Shown here piece after piece: positions 16,181 to 24,727 of a DNA stretch of 28,565 nt (the first letter of the stretch is position 1; every line of letters starts with the position of its first letter). Origin of the DNA: 2-01-FULL-33-17 sp964474375 (lineage in GTDB: Bacteria > Patescibacteriota > Minisyncoccia > Phycocordibacterales > UBA9973); the NCBI GenBank assembly GCA_964474375.1, contig CAYYSG010000005.1, positions 1 through 28,565 of the forward strand, in the 5' to 3' direction. The notes under the pieces were generated by a model, which saw nothing but the letters and a program-made list of their open reading frames with translations, had not been told where the DNA came from and ran no database searches. Made by a program: the position numbers and the translations under genes.

Positions 16181-17029
16181 ATGTGGAAAACACCTAAAGA
16201 CCCAAACTATGAATTGATCGATTCCGGGAACTCTATGAAGTTAGAGCGTTTTGGTGATGTAACACTGCTGCGTCCTGAACCAGAAGCAATCTGGAACCCA
16301 GAAAAGATCGAACTATGGGACGATGCTGATTTTAAATACGAACGCAATTCTAAGGACAAATGGCAAAAGAAAAGAGGATTACCTGACTCTTGGGCTATTA
16401 ATTATGGCGGAATTAATTTACTAATAAAGCCAACTGCTTTTAAGCATACTGGGCTATTTCCTGAACAGCTATCCAACTGGCAAAGATTCGAAGAAATAAC
16501 ACAGGGCAAGAAATTAAAAGTCTTAAATTTATTTGGTTATACAGGGGCATTTAGTGTACTGGCTTTAAAAATGGGGTACGCTGTAACCCACGTAGATTCG
16601 TCCCAGGGTGTAAATGACTGGCTTAAAGATAATTGTAAATTAAATAACCTTAATACTTCTAACCTAAAAATTATTACAGATGACGTAAATAGTTTTATAA
16701 AAAGACTCATTAAAAGAGGTGAGACTTTTGATGTGATAGTTCTAGACCCACCAGCATTCGGACACGGCGCTAAAAAAGAAATTTGGAAAATAGAAGATGA
16801 TTTACCTAATTTGATAAACTCATTAGGGTTTATTATGTCGCCAAAACCAACTATGGTTATACTTTCGGGATATGCTGCAGGATACAGCGCTGAGACTTAC
16901 AAAAACTTGCTTTTGCCTATACAAAAATCATTTGGCGGTAAAATTGAATCAGACACAATGGCAATAGAAGATTCGTCTGGACGCAATCTTTCTATCGGTA
17001 TTGCAGCAAGGTGGATAAATGAAAAATAA
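16181..17029 (+). CDS. Class I SAM-dependent RNA methyltransferase, RlmI/RlmK-like
   Basis: This 282 aa protein has the Rossmann methyltransferase core: SAM motif I VLNLFGYTGAF (114-124), an acidic residue after strand 2 (HVDSS), TDDV, and motif IV LDPPAFGHG (188-196). This is the pattern of the rRNA m5C/m7G enzymes RlmI and RlmKL. The N-terminal part (1-110) is short and lacks a clear PUA domain; it carries the WAINYGG and FPEQLSNW strands found in the domain before the core. The target base is not deducible. It begins one base after mltG and overlaps mnmA by 11 nt. Confidence 0.85.
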   Translation: MWKTPKDPNYELIDSGNSMKLERFGDVTLLRPEPEAIWNPEKIELWDDADFKYERNSKDKWQKKRGLPDSWAINYGGINLLIKPTAFKHTGLFPEQLSNWQRFEEITQGKKLKVLNLFGYTGAFSVLALKMGYAVTHVDSSQGVNDWLKDNCKLNNLNTSNLKIITDDVNSFIKRLIKRGETFDVIVLDPPAFGHGAKKEIWKIEDDLPNLINSLGFIMSPKPTMVILSGYAAGYSAETYKNLLLPIQKSFGGKIESDTMAIEDSSGRNLSIGIAARWINEK

Positions 17030-18056
17030 AACAGTTTACATAGGTCTTTCTGGAGGCGTAGATTCCGCTGTATCAGCGGCGATCTTAAAAGATGCTGGAT
17101 ATAAAGTTATAGCTTGTTTTATTAAAACCTGGGCGCCTGATGGCTACCCATGTCCGACTGAGCAAGACAAGTTGGAATCTATGCGTGTAGCTGCACATCT
17201 CAGTATTCCATGGATAGAAATAGACGGCGTGGAAGCGTATAAAAACAACGTAGCCAATTACATGTTGAATGAATATAAAGCTGGCCGCACACCCAATGGT
17301 GACGTGTTTTGCAACACTACTGTAAAGTTTGGTACATTCTTTGATTTAGCTATACAAAAAGGTGCGGACTATATAGCTACAGGACACTACGCACAAATGA
17401 AAGATGGCCAAATGTACAAAGGAATAGACAATAGTAAAGACCAAACTTATTTCCTATGGAACGTACCAAAGGAAAAATTAGCAAAGACTTTGTTCCCAAT
17501 AGGTAACATTCCGAAGACTAAAGTCCGTGAGCTTGCTAAAAAGTACAATTTGCCGAATGCTGATAGGCCGGATTCTCAAGGAGTATGCTTCTTGGGGCCA
17601 ATAGACATGAAAAAGTATTTGAAAGAAATGCTAAACCCCCAAAAGGGTAATGTGATAGATACGAATGGCAATGTTATAGGTACACATGACGGTGCAATAC
17701 TGTATACAACAGGCGAGAGACATGGCTTCCAGATAAACAATTCCGGAGGTGAAGCTTATTTTGTAGTTAGTAAAGACACAAAACAAAATACAATTACTGT
17801 TAGTCCTAATAAAGAAGATACTTTGGTTAAAAATGATATTGTTATTACAGATATAAATCACTTAAGTAACGGGGAATTATTTAATAAAAAAATCAAAGCC
17901 GTATTCCGCTATCATGGCGAAGAGTACGACTGCAAGATAAATAAAAATGGTGAAATAGAATTCCTAAATGACAAACCAGTAGTAGCCCCTGGCCAGTCCG
18001 CTGTGTTTTATGACGGCAATATCTGCCTCGGCGGGGGAATAATAAACTACAAATAA
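17019..18056 (+). CDS. mnmA: tRNA 2-thiouridylase MnmA
   Basis: This 345 aa protein has the PP-loop SGGVDSAV at 11-18 and the two catalytic cysteines C98 (DVFCNTTVKFG) and C190 (GVCFLG). The TGHYA and DQTYFLW segments and the central and C-terminal beta domains are also present. It thiolates U34 of Lys, Glu and Gln tRNAs, using sulfur relayed from a cysteine desulfurase; no desulfurase or Tus relay gene is seen in the window. It is the last gene of the operon that starts at 13461, and its ATG overlaps the end of the methyltransferase gene by 11 nt. Confidence 0.97.
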   Translation: MKNKTVYIGLSGGVDSAVSAAILKDAGYKVIACFIKTWAPDGYPCPTEQDKLESMRVAAHLSIPWIEIDGVEAYKNNVANYMLNEYKAGRTPNGDVFCNTTVKFGTFFDLAIQKGADYIATGHYAQMKDGQMYKGIDNSKDQTYFLWNVPKEKLAKTLFPIGNIPKTKVRELAKKYNLPNADRPDSQGVCFLGPIDMKKYLKEMLNPQKGNVIDTNGNVIGTHDGAILYTTGERHGFQINNSGGEAYFVVSKDTKQNTITVSPNKEDTLVKNDIVITDINHLSNGELFNKKIKAVFRYHGEEYDCKINKNGEIEFLNDKPVVAPGQSAVFYDGNICLGGGIINYK

Positions 18057-18081
18057 AATAGTTTAAAAGCTATATCTTATA

Positions 18082-18090
18082 TGCTACAAT
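18082..18090 (+). promoter_or_regulatory. Extended -10 promoter of alaS
   Basis: TGCTACAAT ends nine bases before the alaS ATG at 18100. No terminator is visible in the 43-nt gap after mnmA, so read-through is also possible. Confidence 0.65.
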
Positions 18091-18099
18091 AGGCCTACT

Positions 18100-20018
18100 A
18101 TGCTATCCGCAAAAGAAATTCAAGCACGTTTTTTAGCCTTTTTTGAGAAGAATAATCATGCTGTTATTCCATCTGCCAGCCTAATTCCAGAGAATGACCC
18201 ATCTGTCCTATTTAACACTGCCGGAATGCAACCACTGGTGCCGTATCTTTTGGGTGAGAATCATCCAATGGGTCAAAGACTGGTAAACATCCAGAAATGT
18301 GTCCGTACAGGGGATTTAGATGAAGTTGGTGACAATACTCACTTCACACTATTTTTCATGATGGGTAACTGGTCATTGGGCGACTATTTTAAAAAAGAAG
18401 CTATTAGTTGGAGTCACGAATTCCTAACTAATAAAGAAATTGGTTTGGGACTAAATGTAAAAAGACTATACGTTACTGTATTTGAAGGTAACGATGATGC
18501 TCCAATGGACAATGAGTCTAAAGAAATTTGGATGTCACTGGGTATTCCTGAAAATAGAATTTTTTCATTAGGAGCAAAAGACAACTGGTGGAGTCCAGGT
18601 GAAAATGGCCCATGTGGTCCAGACTCTGAAATGTTCTACGACCTGACACCTGACGGCCTTGGTGACATATCTAAAGACGAATTCATTGCACATTGCGACA
18701 CGCAAGATATAGTTGAAATTTGGAATGACGTATTCATGGAATACGAAAAGAAAGACGGCAAAGTCATAGGCAAACTAAATTCCAAAAATGTCGACACTGG
18801 CTCTGGGCTTGAAAGAGTCACCGCAGTAGTACAAGGTGTTAAAACAGGCTACGACACTGATTTGTTTAAAGAAATATTTGAAACGATTCGTAAACATAAA
18901 TTTAATATAAATCCTTCAGATGACGTAAAAGCAGAGAGAATCATAGCCGACCATGTTCGTGCTAGTGTTTTCATGATAGCTGATGGAGTTATTCCAGCGA
19001 ATTCTGACCGTGGCTATATAGTAAGACGGCTATTAAGACGCACTACAAACTATGCAAGAAAAATAGGCGATGCTTATTTAATAATATCAGAGGTTTCAAA
19101 AACAATATGTGAGGTGTATGAAGACTGGTTGAAATCAAGCCCTGTAAAAGAGCAGGATATTTTAAACACTATCTCTGAAGAAGTTGTTAAGTTTGGGCAA
19201 ACTCTTGAAAAAGGAATGAAAGAATTCATGCGCGGGGAAGATCCTTTTGTCTTGTTTACTTCATATGGTTTTCCAATAGAACTAACAATGGAATTAGCTG
19301 CTGAACAAAATAGGCAAGTTGACTTGGCTGATTTTAATACTAAAATGAAAGCTCATCAAGATTTGTCTCGTGCTGGCTCCGAACAAAAGTTCCGGGGAGG
19401 TCTAGCTANNNNNNNNNNNNNNNNNNNNNNNNNNNNNNNNNNNNNNNNNNNNNNNNNNNNNNNNNNNNNNNNNNNNNNNNNNNNNNNNNNNNNNNNNNNN
19501 NNNNNNNNCATCAAGATTTGTCTCGTGCTGGCTCCGAACAAAAGTTCCGGGGAGGTCTAGCTAACCACAACGAGCAAACTGTAAAATTGCACACTGCTCA
19601 TCATCTGTTACTGGCAGCACTCCAAGAAATAATAAGTCCTGAAATAAAACAACGTGGTTCTAATATAACCGAAGAGAGAATGCGTATGGACTTTTCATTT
19701 GAGCGCAAACTAACACCGGAAGAATTAGCTAAAGTAGAAAATAGAGTCAACGAAATAATCGAAAAGGATTTAACTGTCGTAAAAAGAGAACTACCAAAAG
19801 AAGAAGCATTGCTCCTAGGTGCGGAAATGGAGTTTGGTGCTAAATATCCAGACATAGTTAGTGTTTATTTTATTGAAGACAATGACGGTAATGCATTCAG
19901 TAAAGAATTTTGCGGAGGCCCACATGCTCCAAACACAAAAGAATTAGGTAAATTCAAAATACAAAAAGAAGAAAGTGTGGCATCAGGCATACGCAGAATC
20001 AAAGCTGTGCTATTATAG
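18100..20018 (+). CDS. alaS: Alanyl-tRNA synthetase, short form, interrupted by an assembly gap
   Basis: The reading frame is broken only by an artificial 100-N gap (19409-19508) whose flanks repeat 55 nt exactly. Removing 155 nt restores one frame of 587 residues. The N-terminal catalytic core is complete (ARFLAFFEKNNHAVIPSASLIP, TGDLDEVGDNTHFT, GNWSLGDYFK, GPCGPDSEMFYD). The editing domain has its zinc-type ligands: H446 and H450 (HTAHH), then C553 and H557 (CGGPH). The protein ends soon after, so the DHHA1/C-Ala domain of standard 870-880 aa AlaRS is absent. The TAG stop overlaps the next gene's promoter. Confidence 0.95.
19354..19408 (+). repeat. 55-nt left copy of the duplicated contig end inside alaS
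   Basis: These 55 bases are identical to 19509-19563 on the other side of the N gap. They code for the same residues (HQDLSRAGSEQKFRGGLA) in the same protein. The simplest reading is that both copies are one genomic sequence. Confidence 0.97.
19409..19508. other. Assembly gap of exactly 100 N
   Basis: The run is exactly 100 Ns, a customary placeholder length in scaffolding. Identical 55-nt ends on both sides indicate overlapping contigs that were not merged, not missing sequence. Confidence 0.98.
19509..19563 (+). repeat. 55-nt right copy of the duplicated contig end inside alaS
   Basis: Exact duplicate of 19354-19408. After merging, translation continues GGLA-NHNEQTVKLHTAHH, which is the expected join into the AlaRS editing domain. 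Confidence 0.97.
20008..20016 (+). promoter_or_regulatory. Extended -10 promoter overlapping the alaS stop codon
   Basis: TGCTATTAT ends six bases before the ATG at 20023, and its last base is the T of the alaS TAG stop. The last alaS codons therefore double as the promoter of the coupled pair downstream. Confidence 0.65.
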
Positions 20019-20022
20019 ATGT

Positions 20023-21123
20023 ATGTGGTTTAAAAAAAACCGAAACAAAGATGAAGAAAATGTTCTATACGTTTCTGTAGATGGCAGAAGTATTGGTGTT
20101 GGTTTTTATACTGGTAATGTATGTCATTATTCTGAAAGACGTATCCAAGTCGCTGGCGAAACAACAAGACCAATCGAAATACTTTTCAAAGACATACTTT
20201 ATGCTTTCAAGCATGTAAACACCCGCACGATAGACCGCATTGAAGTTATATTGGAAAATCCTTGGGTGAAAGAAATCAGCTATTCCATAAAAGACAAACG
20301 TTTGCGTCCTTTTGTAGTTACGGACAAAACCATAAATGAACTAATCAAGAAAGATTCAAGCAAAAACAAGCAGGATATTGCTGATGCTGTAGATTTGGGT
20401 TATTTTCTGGAAAGCGTCAAACTAAATGGCTACAACTATAAAGACTATTTAAATAAAATAACTGATGAAATAGAACTGCACGTTACTAGGTTCTACGGCG
20501 ACAAAGCAACTATCGATATCGTAGATTCTGGTATAAAAAGTTTTTGGAACAAAACAAAAATTAGCTTTACTACTGGTAACGAGTTTTTGTTCAAAATTGC
20601 AAGCCAGAATAATTTAACAAACGAAATGTATGTTTCGTTGGGTTCGACACATTTTAGTATGCGAATATATTCCCAAGGTATCGTTAACAAATCATCCTCG
20701 GTGGCTTTTGGTTTCCAGAACATAATCCAAAAGCTAGGCGAAATATGGCAAACAAACAGTACTGAAACCAAACACTGGTTAGACATGCTAGTAAATGGTG
20801 AACTATCAGACGAAGAATCCACCAGAGTTAGCGCGGACATCAAAAACGCTATTATTCCTATGTGCGACCTACTAATAGAATCTAGCAAATCTGGTTTGTC
20901 TTTGGAACTAGAAAGACCGATCGTGGTAACAGGTATCGACAGGTCATGGAACGAGCTGTTTGTGTATATGTATAAAAACAAATTCTTTGGTGAAATATTT
21001 CCACATGCCGAAGGTTCCAAAATTGTAATTCTAAATACAAAGGAAAACAAAACAAAAAGCGATATTTTGATAGCACTTTATGTTGAAGAAATAACAAAAG
21101 ATTATGCAAAAAAGAGTAATTAA
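20023..21123 (+). CDS. Degenerate actin-fold protein (FtsA/PilM-like), function unknown
   Basis: This 366 aa soluble protein shows the outline of an actin-like ATPase: an N-terminal VLYVSVDGRSIGVGF strand-turn-strand at 14-28 like a phosphate-1 loop, VSLGSTHFSMRIYSQG from 204 like a phosphate-2 region, and PIVVTGIDRSWNELF from 299 like the adenosine motif. In each case key glycines or the acidic residue are changed (SLGST instead of DIGGGT, TGIDRS instead of TGGGS), so ATP binding is doubtful. I infer a pseudo-ATPase scaffold, comparable in place to PilM or the GspL cytoplasmic domain. I start at the second ATG at 20023, six bases after the -10 box. The end overlaps the next gene by 20 nt. 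Confidence 0.7.
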   Translation: MWFKKNRNKDEENVLYVSVDGRSIGVGFYTGNVCHYSERRIQVAGETTRPIEILFKDILYAFKHVNTRTIDRIEVILENPWVKEISYSIKDKRLRPFVVTDKTINELIKKDSSKNKQDIADAVDLGYFLESVKLNGYNYKDYLNKITDEIELHVTRFYGDKATIDIVDSGIKSFWNKTKISFTTGNEFLFKIASQNNLTNEMYVSLGSTHFSMRIYSQGIVNKSSSVAFGFQNIIQKLGEIWQTNSTETKHWLDMLVNGELSDEESTRVSADIKNAIIPMCDLLIESSKSGLSLELERPIVVTGIDRSWNELFVYMYKNKFFGEIFPHAEGSKIVILNTKENKTKSDILIALYVEEITKDYAKKSN

Positions 21124-22156
21124 GGACATTCAGGTTCGCAAAAAAGTAACTAGTGAAGTAAAACCCACTATGAAGAGCTTTGACGCTGCGCCCAAAATAC
21201 CCAAACAAAGCTTTATTGAAAAACTAGCCCCAGAAAGAAAACCAGCTAACCCAATAGAAAGCAAAATCATTGTTCATGACGAAATTCCACCACAAATCAA
21301 GCCTGAATTAAGTCATGGAGCTCAAAATTTAAAATCACGCATACCTGAATCTGTTACAAATACGGAATTCAGTACTTTTGAAGATCAAATATATTCCTAT
21401 AAACCCAAGAAGTCGATAAATAGAAAATCCCGAATCTTGTCCGTGGTTTTAATCGTTGCTTTGTTTGTGCTCGTTAGTTTGATTTATATTATTACCGGTA
21501 CAAAGCTAACCATAACTCCTAAAATACTGGATACTAGCGTAAACGAAAGCATTACGGCAACTTCTTGGACTGTTCCTTTTAAATCCACGATTATGGTTAT
21601 AGCTGAATCTGCCGAAATAGAAGGCACCGATGAAGAAACAAAAACTATTCTTGATGAAAAAATAAAAAACAGAATGAAGTACGATATGCCACCAGGATAT
21701 ATTCTGACCCCTGGATGTAAAACCAGTACATACTACGAAACAATCGAAAAAGAAGACAAAACAAAAGTAATCGAGGCCAAGGTAACGTCTCTTTTGATTG
21801 AAGAATCAGGTTTGAAACAATATTTAATAGACTCGAACAAGTTAGCCAACATGGAAATAAAAAACATGTTTGGACTAGACTGTGAACTAAAAACCGACAT
21901 TACCAAATACAAAATAGGTGACAAAACAAATAACCTGGCATTTATTCTATCTGGTAAAATAAAAACCGAATACATAATAGACAAAGAAGAAGTAGCAAGT
22001 AGCGTACTAGGTAAGTCTAAAAACAACGCTCGGGATTACCTGAACAAACAAGAGGGAATATTGAATTATGTTATAAAATCCAAACCTTTTGGATTCATGC
22101 CAGTAATTCCTAAAAATCCAAATCACCTAGAAGTTGTAGTTGAAAGCGTTCTTTAG
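21104..22156 (+). CDS. Single-pass membrane protein with a baseplate-J-like outer region
   Basis: This 350 aa protein has a basic, proline-containing cytoplasmic tail of about 108 residues (IPKQ, PERKPANP, IPPQIKPELS), one membrane segment at 110-130 and an outer domain of about 220 residues. The outer domain opens with TGTKLTITPKILDTSVNESI and closes with LGKSKNNARDYLNKQEG, then KPFGFMPVIPKNPNHLEVVV. From memory, these ends resemble CPR membrane proteins annotated as baseplate J-like; no cofactor site is evident. The ATG lies 20 nt inside the preceding actin-fold gene, so the two are translationally coupled and probably form a complex. The TAG stop overlaps the convergent PaaX-like gene. Confidence 0.72.
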   Translation: MQKRVIKDIQVRKKVTSEVKPTMKSFDAAPKIPKQSFIEKLAPERKPANPIESKIIVHDEIPPQIKPELSHGAQNLKSRIPESVTNTEFSTFEDQIYSYKPKKSINRKSRILSVVLIVALFVLVSLIYIITGTKLTITPKILDTSVNESITATSWTVPFKSTIMVIAESAEIEGTDEETKTILDEKIKNRMKYDMPPGYILTPGCKTSTYYETIEKEDKTKVIEAKVTSLLIEESGLKQYLIDSNKLANMEIKNMFGLDCELKTDITKYKIGDKTNNLAFILSGKIKTEYIIDKEEVASSVLGKSKNNARDYLNKQEGILNYVIKSKPFGFMPVIPKNPNHLEVVVESVL

Positions 22157-22710
22157 GATTTGATTTTAAAATGCTTGTACAAATCCTGCATGGTGTCTTC
22201 GTCTATAATATTGGTTACTAGGATTGTCATTTCATTTTTGAGTCCAAGGATTTTCTTGATGTCCATTATTACGTGTTCCAACGGATAAGGTGAAACCCAA
22301 ACAGAGTTTTTAAGACAATAAAACCCGGCTTTACGTAACAGATAACGGATTGAATCTCTTAATGGTTTTTGGCTTTCAGGAATATCTAAAATAACGAAAC
22401 GGAAATACCCATCTTGGCGACTATGTGCCAGATTGGTTTTGGAGTCGAACATTGAGCTAATCAAACGCTGTCTACCAGTCGGAGTTATCCTGATATATAC
22501 GGTTCTGTCGGCCTGCAAGGGCTCTATAAGCCCCCTAGAAGCAAGATTCTTCAAAGATCGAGAAATACCATAGTATGGTTTTTCGGACTCGCTTAAACCA
22601 CATTTTTGAAGATACTCGTCAATCTTTAAAAGCAGGTCATCCTCGGAAAAGGCCTTTTTTTCAGCGACTATCTTAAGAATTATATTGGATATAGGTAATT
22701 TATCCTTCAT
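22153..22710 (-). CDS. PaaX-like transcriptional regulator with Cas2-like domain
   Basis: This 185 aa protein has an N-terminal winged helix (about 5-85; GISRSLKNLASRGLIEPL, then the VYIRITPTGRQRL wing) and a C-terminal ferredoxin-like domain (about 102-185). The latter begins FRFVILDIPESQKPLRDSIRYLLRKAGF and continues CLKNSVWVSPY, the pattern shared by the PaaX central domain and Cas2. No CRISPR repeats or cas genes are present, so it is a regulator rather than an adaptation nuclease. It is divergent from dnaK across 127 nt. Its stop codon overlaps the stop of the convergent gene by four bases. Confidence 0.82.
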   Translation of the reverse strand: MKDKLPISNIILKIVAEKKAFSEDDLLLKIDEYLQKCGLSESEKPYYGISRSLKNLASRGLIEPLQADRTVYIRITPTGRQRLISSMFDSKTNLAHSRQDGYFRFVILDIPESQKPLRDSIRYLLRKAGFYCLKNSVWVSPYPLEHVIMDIKKILGLKNEMTILVTNIIDEDTMQDLYKHFKIKS

Positions 22711-22716
22711 GTTTAT

Positions 22717-22725
22717 TTTATATCA
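22717..22725 (-). promoter_or_regulatory. Extended -10 promoter of the PaaX-like gene
   Basis: The minus strand reads TGATATAAA, ending six bases before the ATG at 22710. The position matches the other start-proximal promoters. Confidence 0.5.
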
Positions 22726-22767
22726 TAGTTATCCACATTATACAAGGTTTTACCGCTCGCAAAATAC

Positions 22768-22796
22768 TTGTCAAAAATAAGAATCGGGTATATACT
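22768..22796 (+). promoter_or_regulatory. Sigma-70 promoter of dnaK
   Basis: TTGTCA (22768-22773), a 17-bp spacer and TATACT (22791-22796) form a standard vegetative promoter. The leader to the ATG at 22838 is about 35 nt, AT-rich and without a Shine-Dalgarno. I see no CIRCE (HrcA) or CtsR operator, so heat-shock control must differ or be absent. Confidence 0.75.
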
Positions 22797-22837
22797 ACGA
22801 TTATCATTAATTAATAATTAATAAAAACAAGTAATTT

Positions 22838-24727
22838 ATGTCAAAAATAATCGGAATCGACCTTGGTACTACAAACTCAGCAGTATCTATAATCGAGGCT
22901 GGCCAACCTAAAATTATTGAAAATATCGAGGGTAACCGCACCACGCCTTCTATCGTAGCTATTAGTAAAAATGGCGAAAGATTAGTAGGACTACTAGCAA
23001 AACGCCAAGCTGTAACTAATCCTGAAAATACAATTTACGGTATCAAGCGTTTTATGGGTCACAAATTTGCTGATCCTGAAATACTGAAAAACAAAGACCA
23101 ACTGCCTTTTAAAATAAAAGAAGGTAAAGACGGTGGTGTTGAAGTAGCAGTCGGCGGTAATGATACACGTCCCGAGGAAATTTCAGCGATGATTTTAGCT
23201 AAAATCAAAGCCGACGTAGAAGCTAAACTAGGCGAAACAGTAACCGAAGCTGTAATTACAGTACCAGCATATTTTAACGATGCTCAAAGAAAAGCCACCA
23301 AAGACGCAGGAGCTATTGCAGGACTTGATGTAAAACGTATCATCAACGAACCAACAGCAGCAGCACTAGCATATGGATTCAACAAAAAGAAAAATGAAAA
23401 AATCGCAGTTTATGACTTTGGAGGTGGTACATTCGATGTGTCCATTCTAGAAGTAGGCGATGATGTTATTGAAGTTAAATCAACCGATGGAGATTCACAC
23501 ATGGGTGGTGAAGACATTGACCACAAAATAATTGAACACATTGCAAACGAGTTCAAAAAAGAAAGTGGAATAGATATAACAAAAGACACTCTAGCACTAC
23601 AACGCCTAAAGGAAGCTGCTGAAAAAGCAAAACACGAACTATCCACAACTAACGAAACTGAAATCAACATTCCGTTCATTACATCTGGTGCTGACGGTCC
23701 GAAACACCTATTGCAAAAAATGACACGCGCGAAATTGGAAGATTTAGCTAGTGAATATATAAACCGCTCTATCGAAATAACCAAAAAAGCAATCGAGGCT
23801 AGTTCTTTCAAAGCAAATGAAATTGACGAAGTTATCATGGTCGGTGGTCAAACCCGCATGCCGGCAATAGTTGAAGCTGTCAAAGCTTTGTTCGGTAAAG
23901 AACCTAACCGTACAATCAACCCTGACGAAGTAGTAGCTCTTGGTGCTGCAGTACAAGGCGGAGTATTAAAAGGTGACGTACGTGATGTACTACTACTAGA
24001 CGTTATTCCATTGTCTCTTGGTATAGAAACATTGGGTAATGTTGCTACAAAACTAATCGAACGTAACACTACAATACCAGCGTCACGTTCCCAAGTATTT
24101 TCAACTGCAGCCGACAACCAAACTTCTGTGGAAATACACATTGTCCAAGGTGAACGCCAAATGGCACAAGACAACAAGTCACTAGGACGATTTATTTTAG
24201 ATGGTATTCCACCAGCACCACGCGGTATGCCACAAGTTGAAGTAGTTTTTGATGTTGATGCTAACGGTATACTAAATGTCAAAGCTAAAGACAAAGCCAG
24301 TGGTAAAGAGCAAAGTATTCGTATCGAAGCATCTAGCGGACTAACCGATGCTGATATCGAAAAAATGAAAAAAGACGCTGAACTTCACAAAGAAGAAGAC
24401 GAAAAGAAAAAGGAATTAGTTGAAATCAAAAACACTGGTGAAATGCTAGCTTATACAGCGGAAAAATCATTGAAAGACGCAGAAGGTAAAATCGGAAATG
24501 ATACCAAAGAAGAAGTTGAAAAAGCTTTAGCTGAACTCAAAACCGCATTATCGTCTGGCGAAAAAGATGCTATTCATACAAAAACAGAAGAACTTAGCAC
24601 TAAACTAAGTAAAATAGGTGAGGAAATGAACAAAGCTAACCAAGAAAACAAAGAAGAACCAAAAGACACCGAAGTCAAAGAAGCATCTTATGAAGAAACA
24701 AATACCAAAGAAGACGAAAACAAATAA
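22838..24727 (+). CDS. dnaK: Hsp70 chaperone DnaK
   Basis: This 629 aa protein is full length for DnaK. The ATPase domain opens GIDLGTTNSAV (5-15) and includes the IINEPTAAALAYG and YDFGGGTFDVSILE signatures and VIMVGGQTRMPAI. The linker (DVLLLDV, near 383-389) leads to the substrate-binding domain and a helical lid with a charged, glutamate-rich tail. It works with DnaJ, which is encoded two genes downstream; the nucleotide exchange factor grpE is not in this window. The stop lies inside the start of the trmH-family gene (38-nt overlap). Confidence 0.99.
   Translation: MSKIIGIDLGTTNSAVSIIEAGQPKIIENIEGNRTTPSIVAISKNGERLVGLLAKRQAVTNPENTIYGIKRFMGHKFADPEILKNKDQLPFKIKEGKDGGVEVAVGGNDTRPEEISAMILAKIKADVEAKLGETVTEAVITVPAYFNDAQRKATKDAGAIAGLDVKRIINEPTAAALAYGFNKKKNEKIAVYDFGGGTFDVSILEVGDDVIEVKSTDGDSHMGGEDIDHKIIEHIANEFKKESGIDITKDTLALQRLKEAAEKAKHELSTTNETEINIPFITSGADGPKHLLQKMTRAKLEDLASEYINRSIEITKKAIEASSFKANEIDEVIMVGGQTRMPAIVEAVKALFGKEPNRTINPDEVVALGAAVQGGVLKGDVRDVLLLDVIPLSLGIETLGNVATKLIERNTTIPASRSQVFSTAADNQTSVEIHIVQGERQMAQDNKSLGRFILDGIPPAPRGMPQVEVVFDVDANGILNVKAKDKASGKEQSIRIEASSGLTDADIEKMKKDAELHKEEDEKKKELVEIKNTGEMLAYTAEKSLKDAEGKIGNDTKEEVEKALAELKTALSSGEKDAIHTKTEELSTKLSKIGEEMNKANQENKEEPKDTEVKEASYEETNTKEDENK

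Noticed and set aside
18100..19560. Two separate alaS fragments or a pseudogene
   Set aside because: The break is caused only by a 100-N gap with 55-nt duplicated flanks; merging restores one intact frame with all expected motifs.
19975..20022. Upstream start for the actin-fold gene inside alaS
   Set aside because: It lies upstream of the extended -10 box at 20008-20016 and adds 16 residues read from the alaS end in another frame.
22153..22710. Cas2 and a CRISPR locus
   Set aside because: The Cas2-like fold is attached to a winged helix as in PaaX. No direct repeats, spacers or other cas genes are present in the window.
22711..22837. CIRCE or CtsR heat-shock operator before dnaK
   Set aside because: No TTAGCACTC-type inverted repeat and no GGTCAAA direct repeat is present; only a vegetative promoter is visible.
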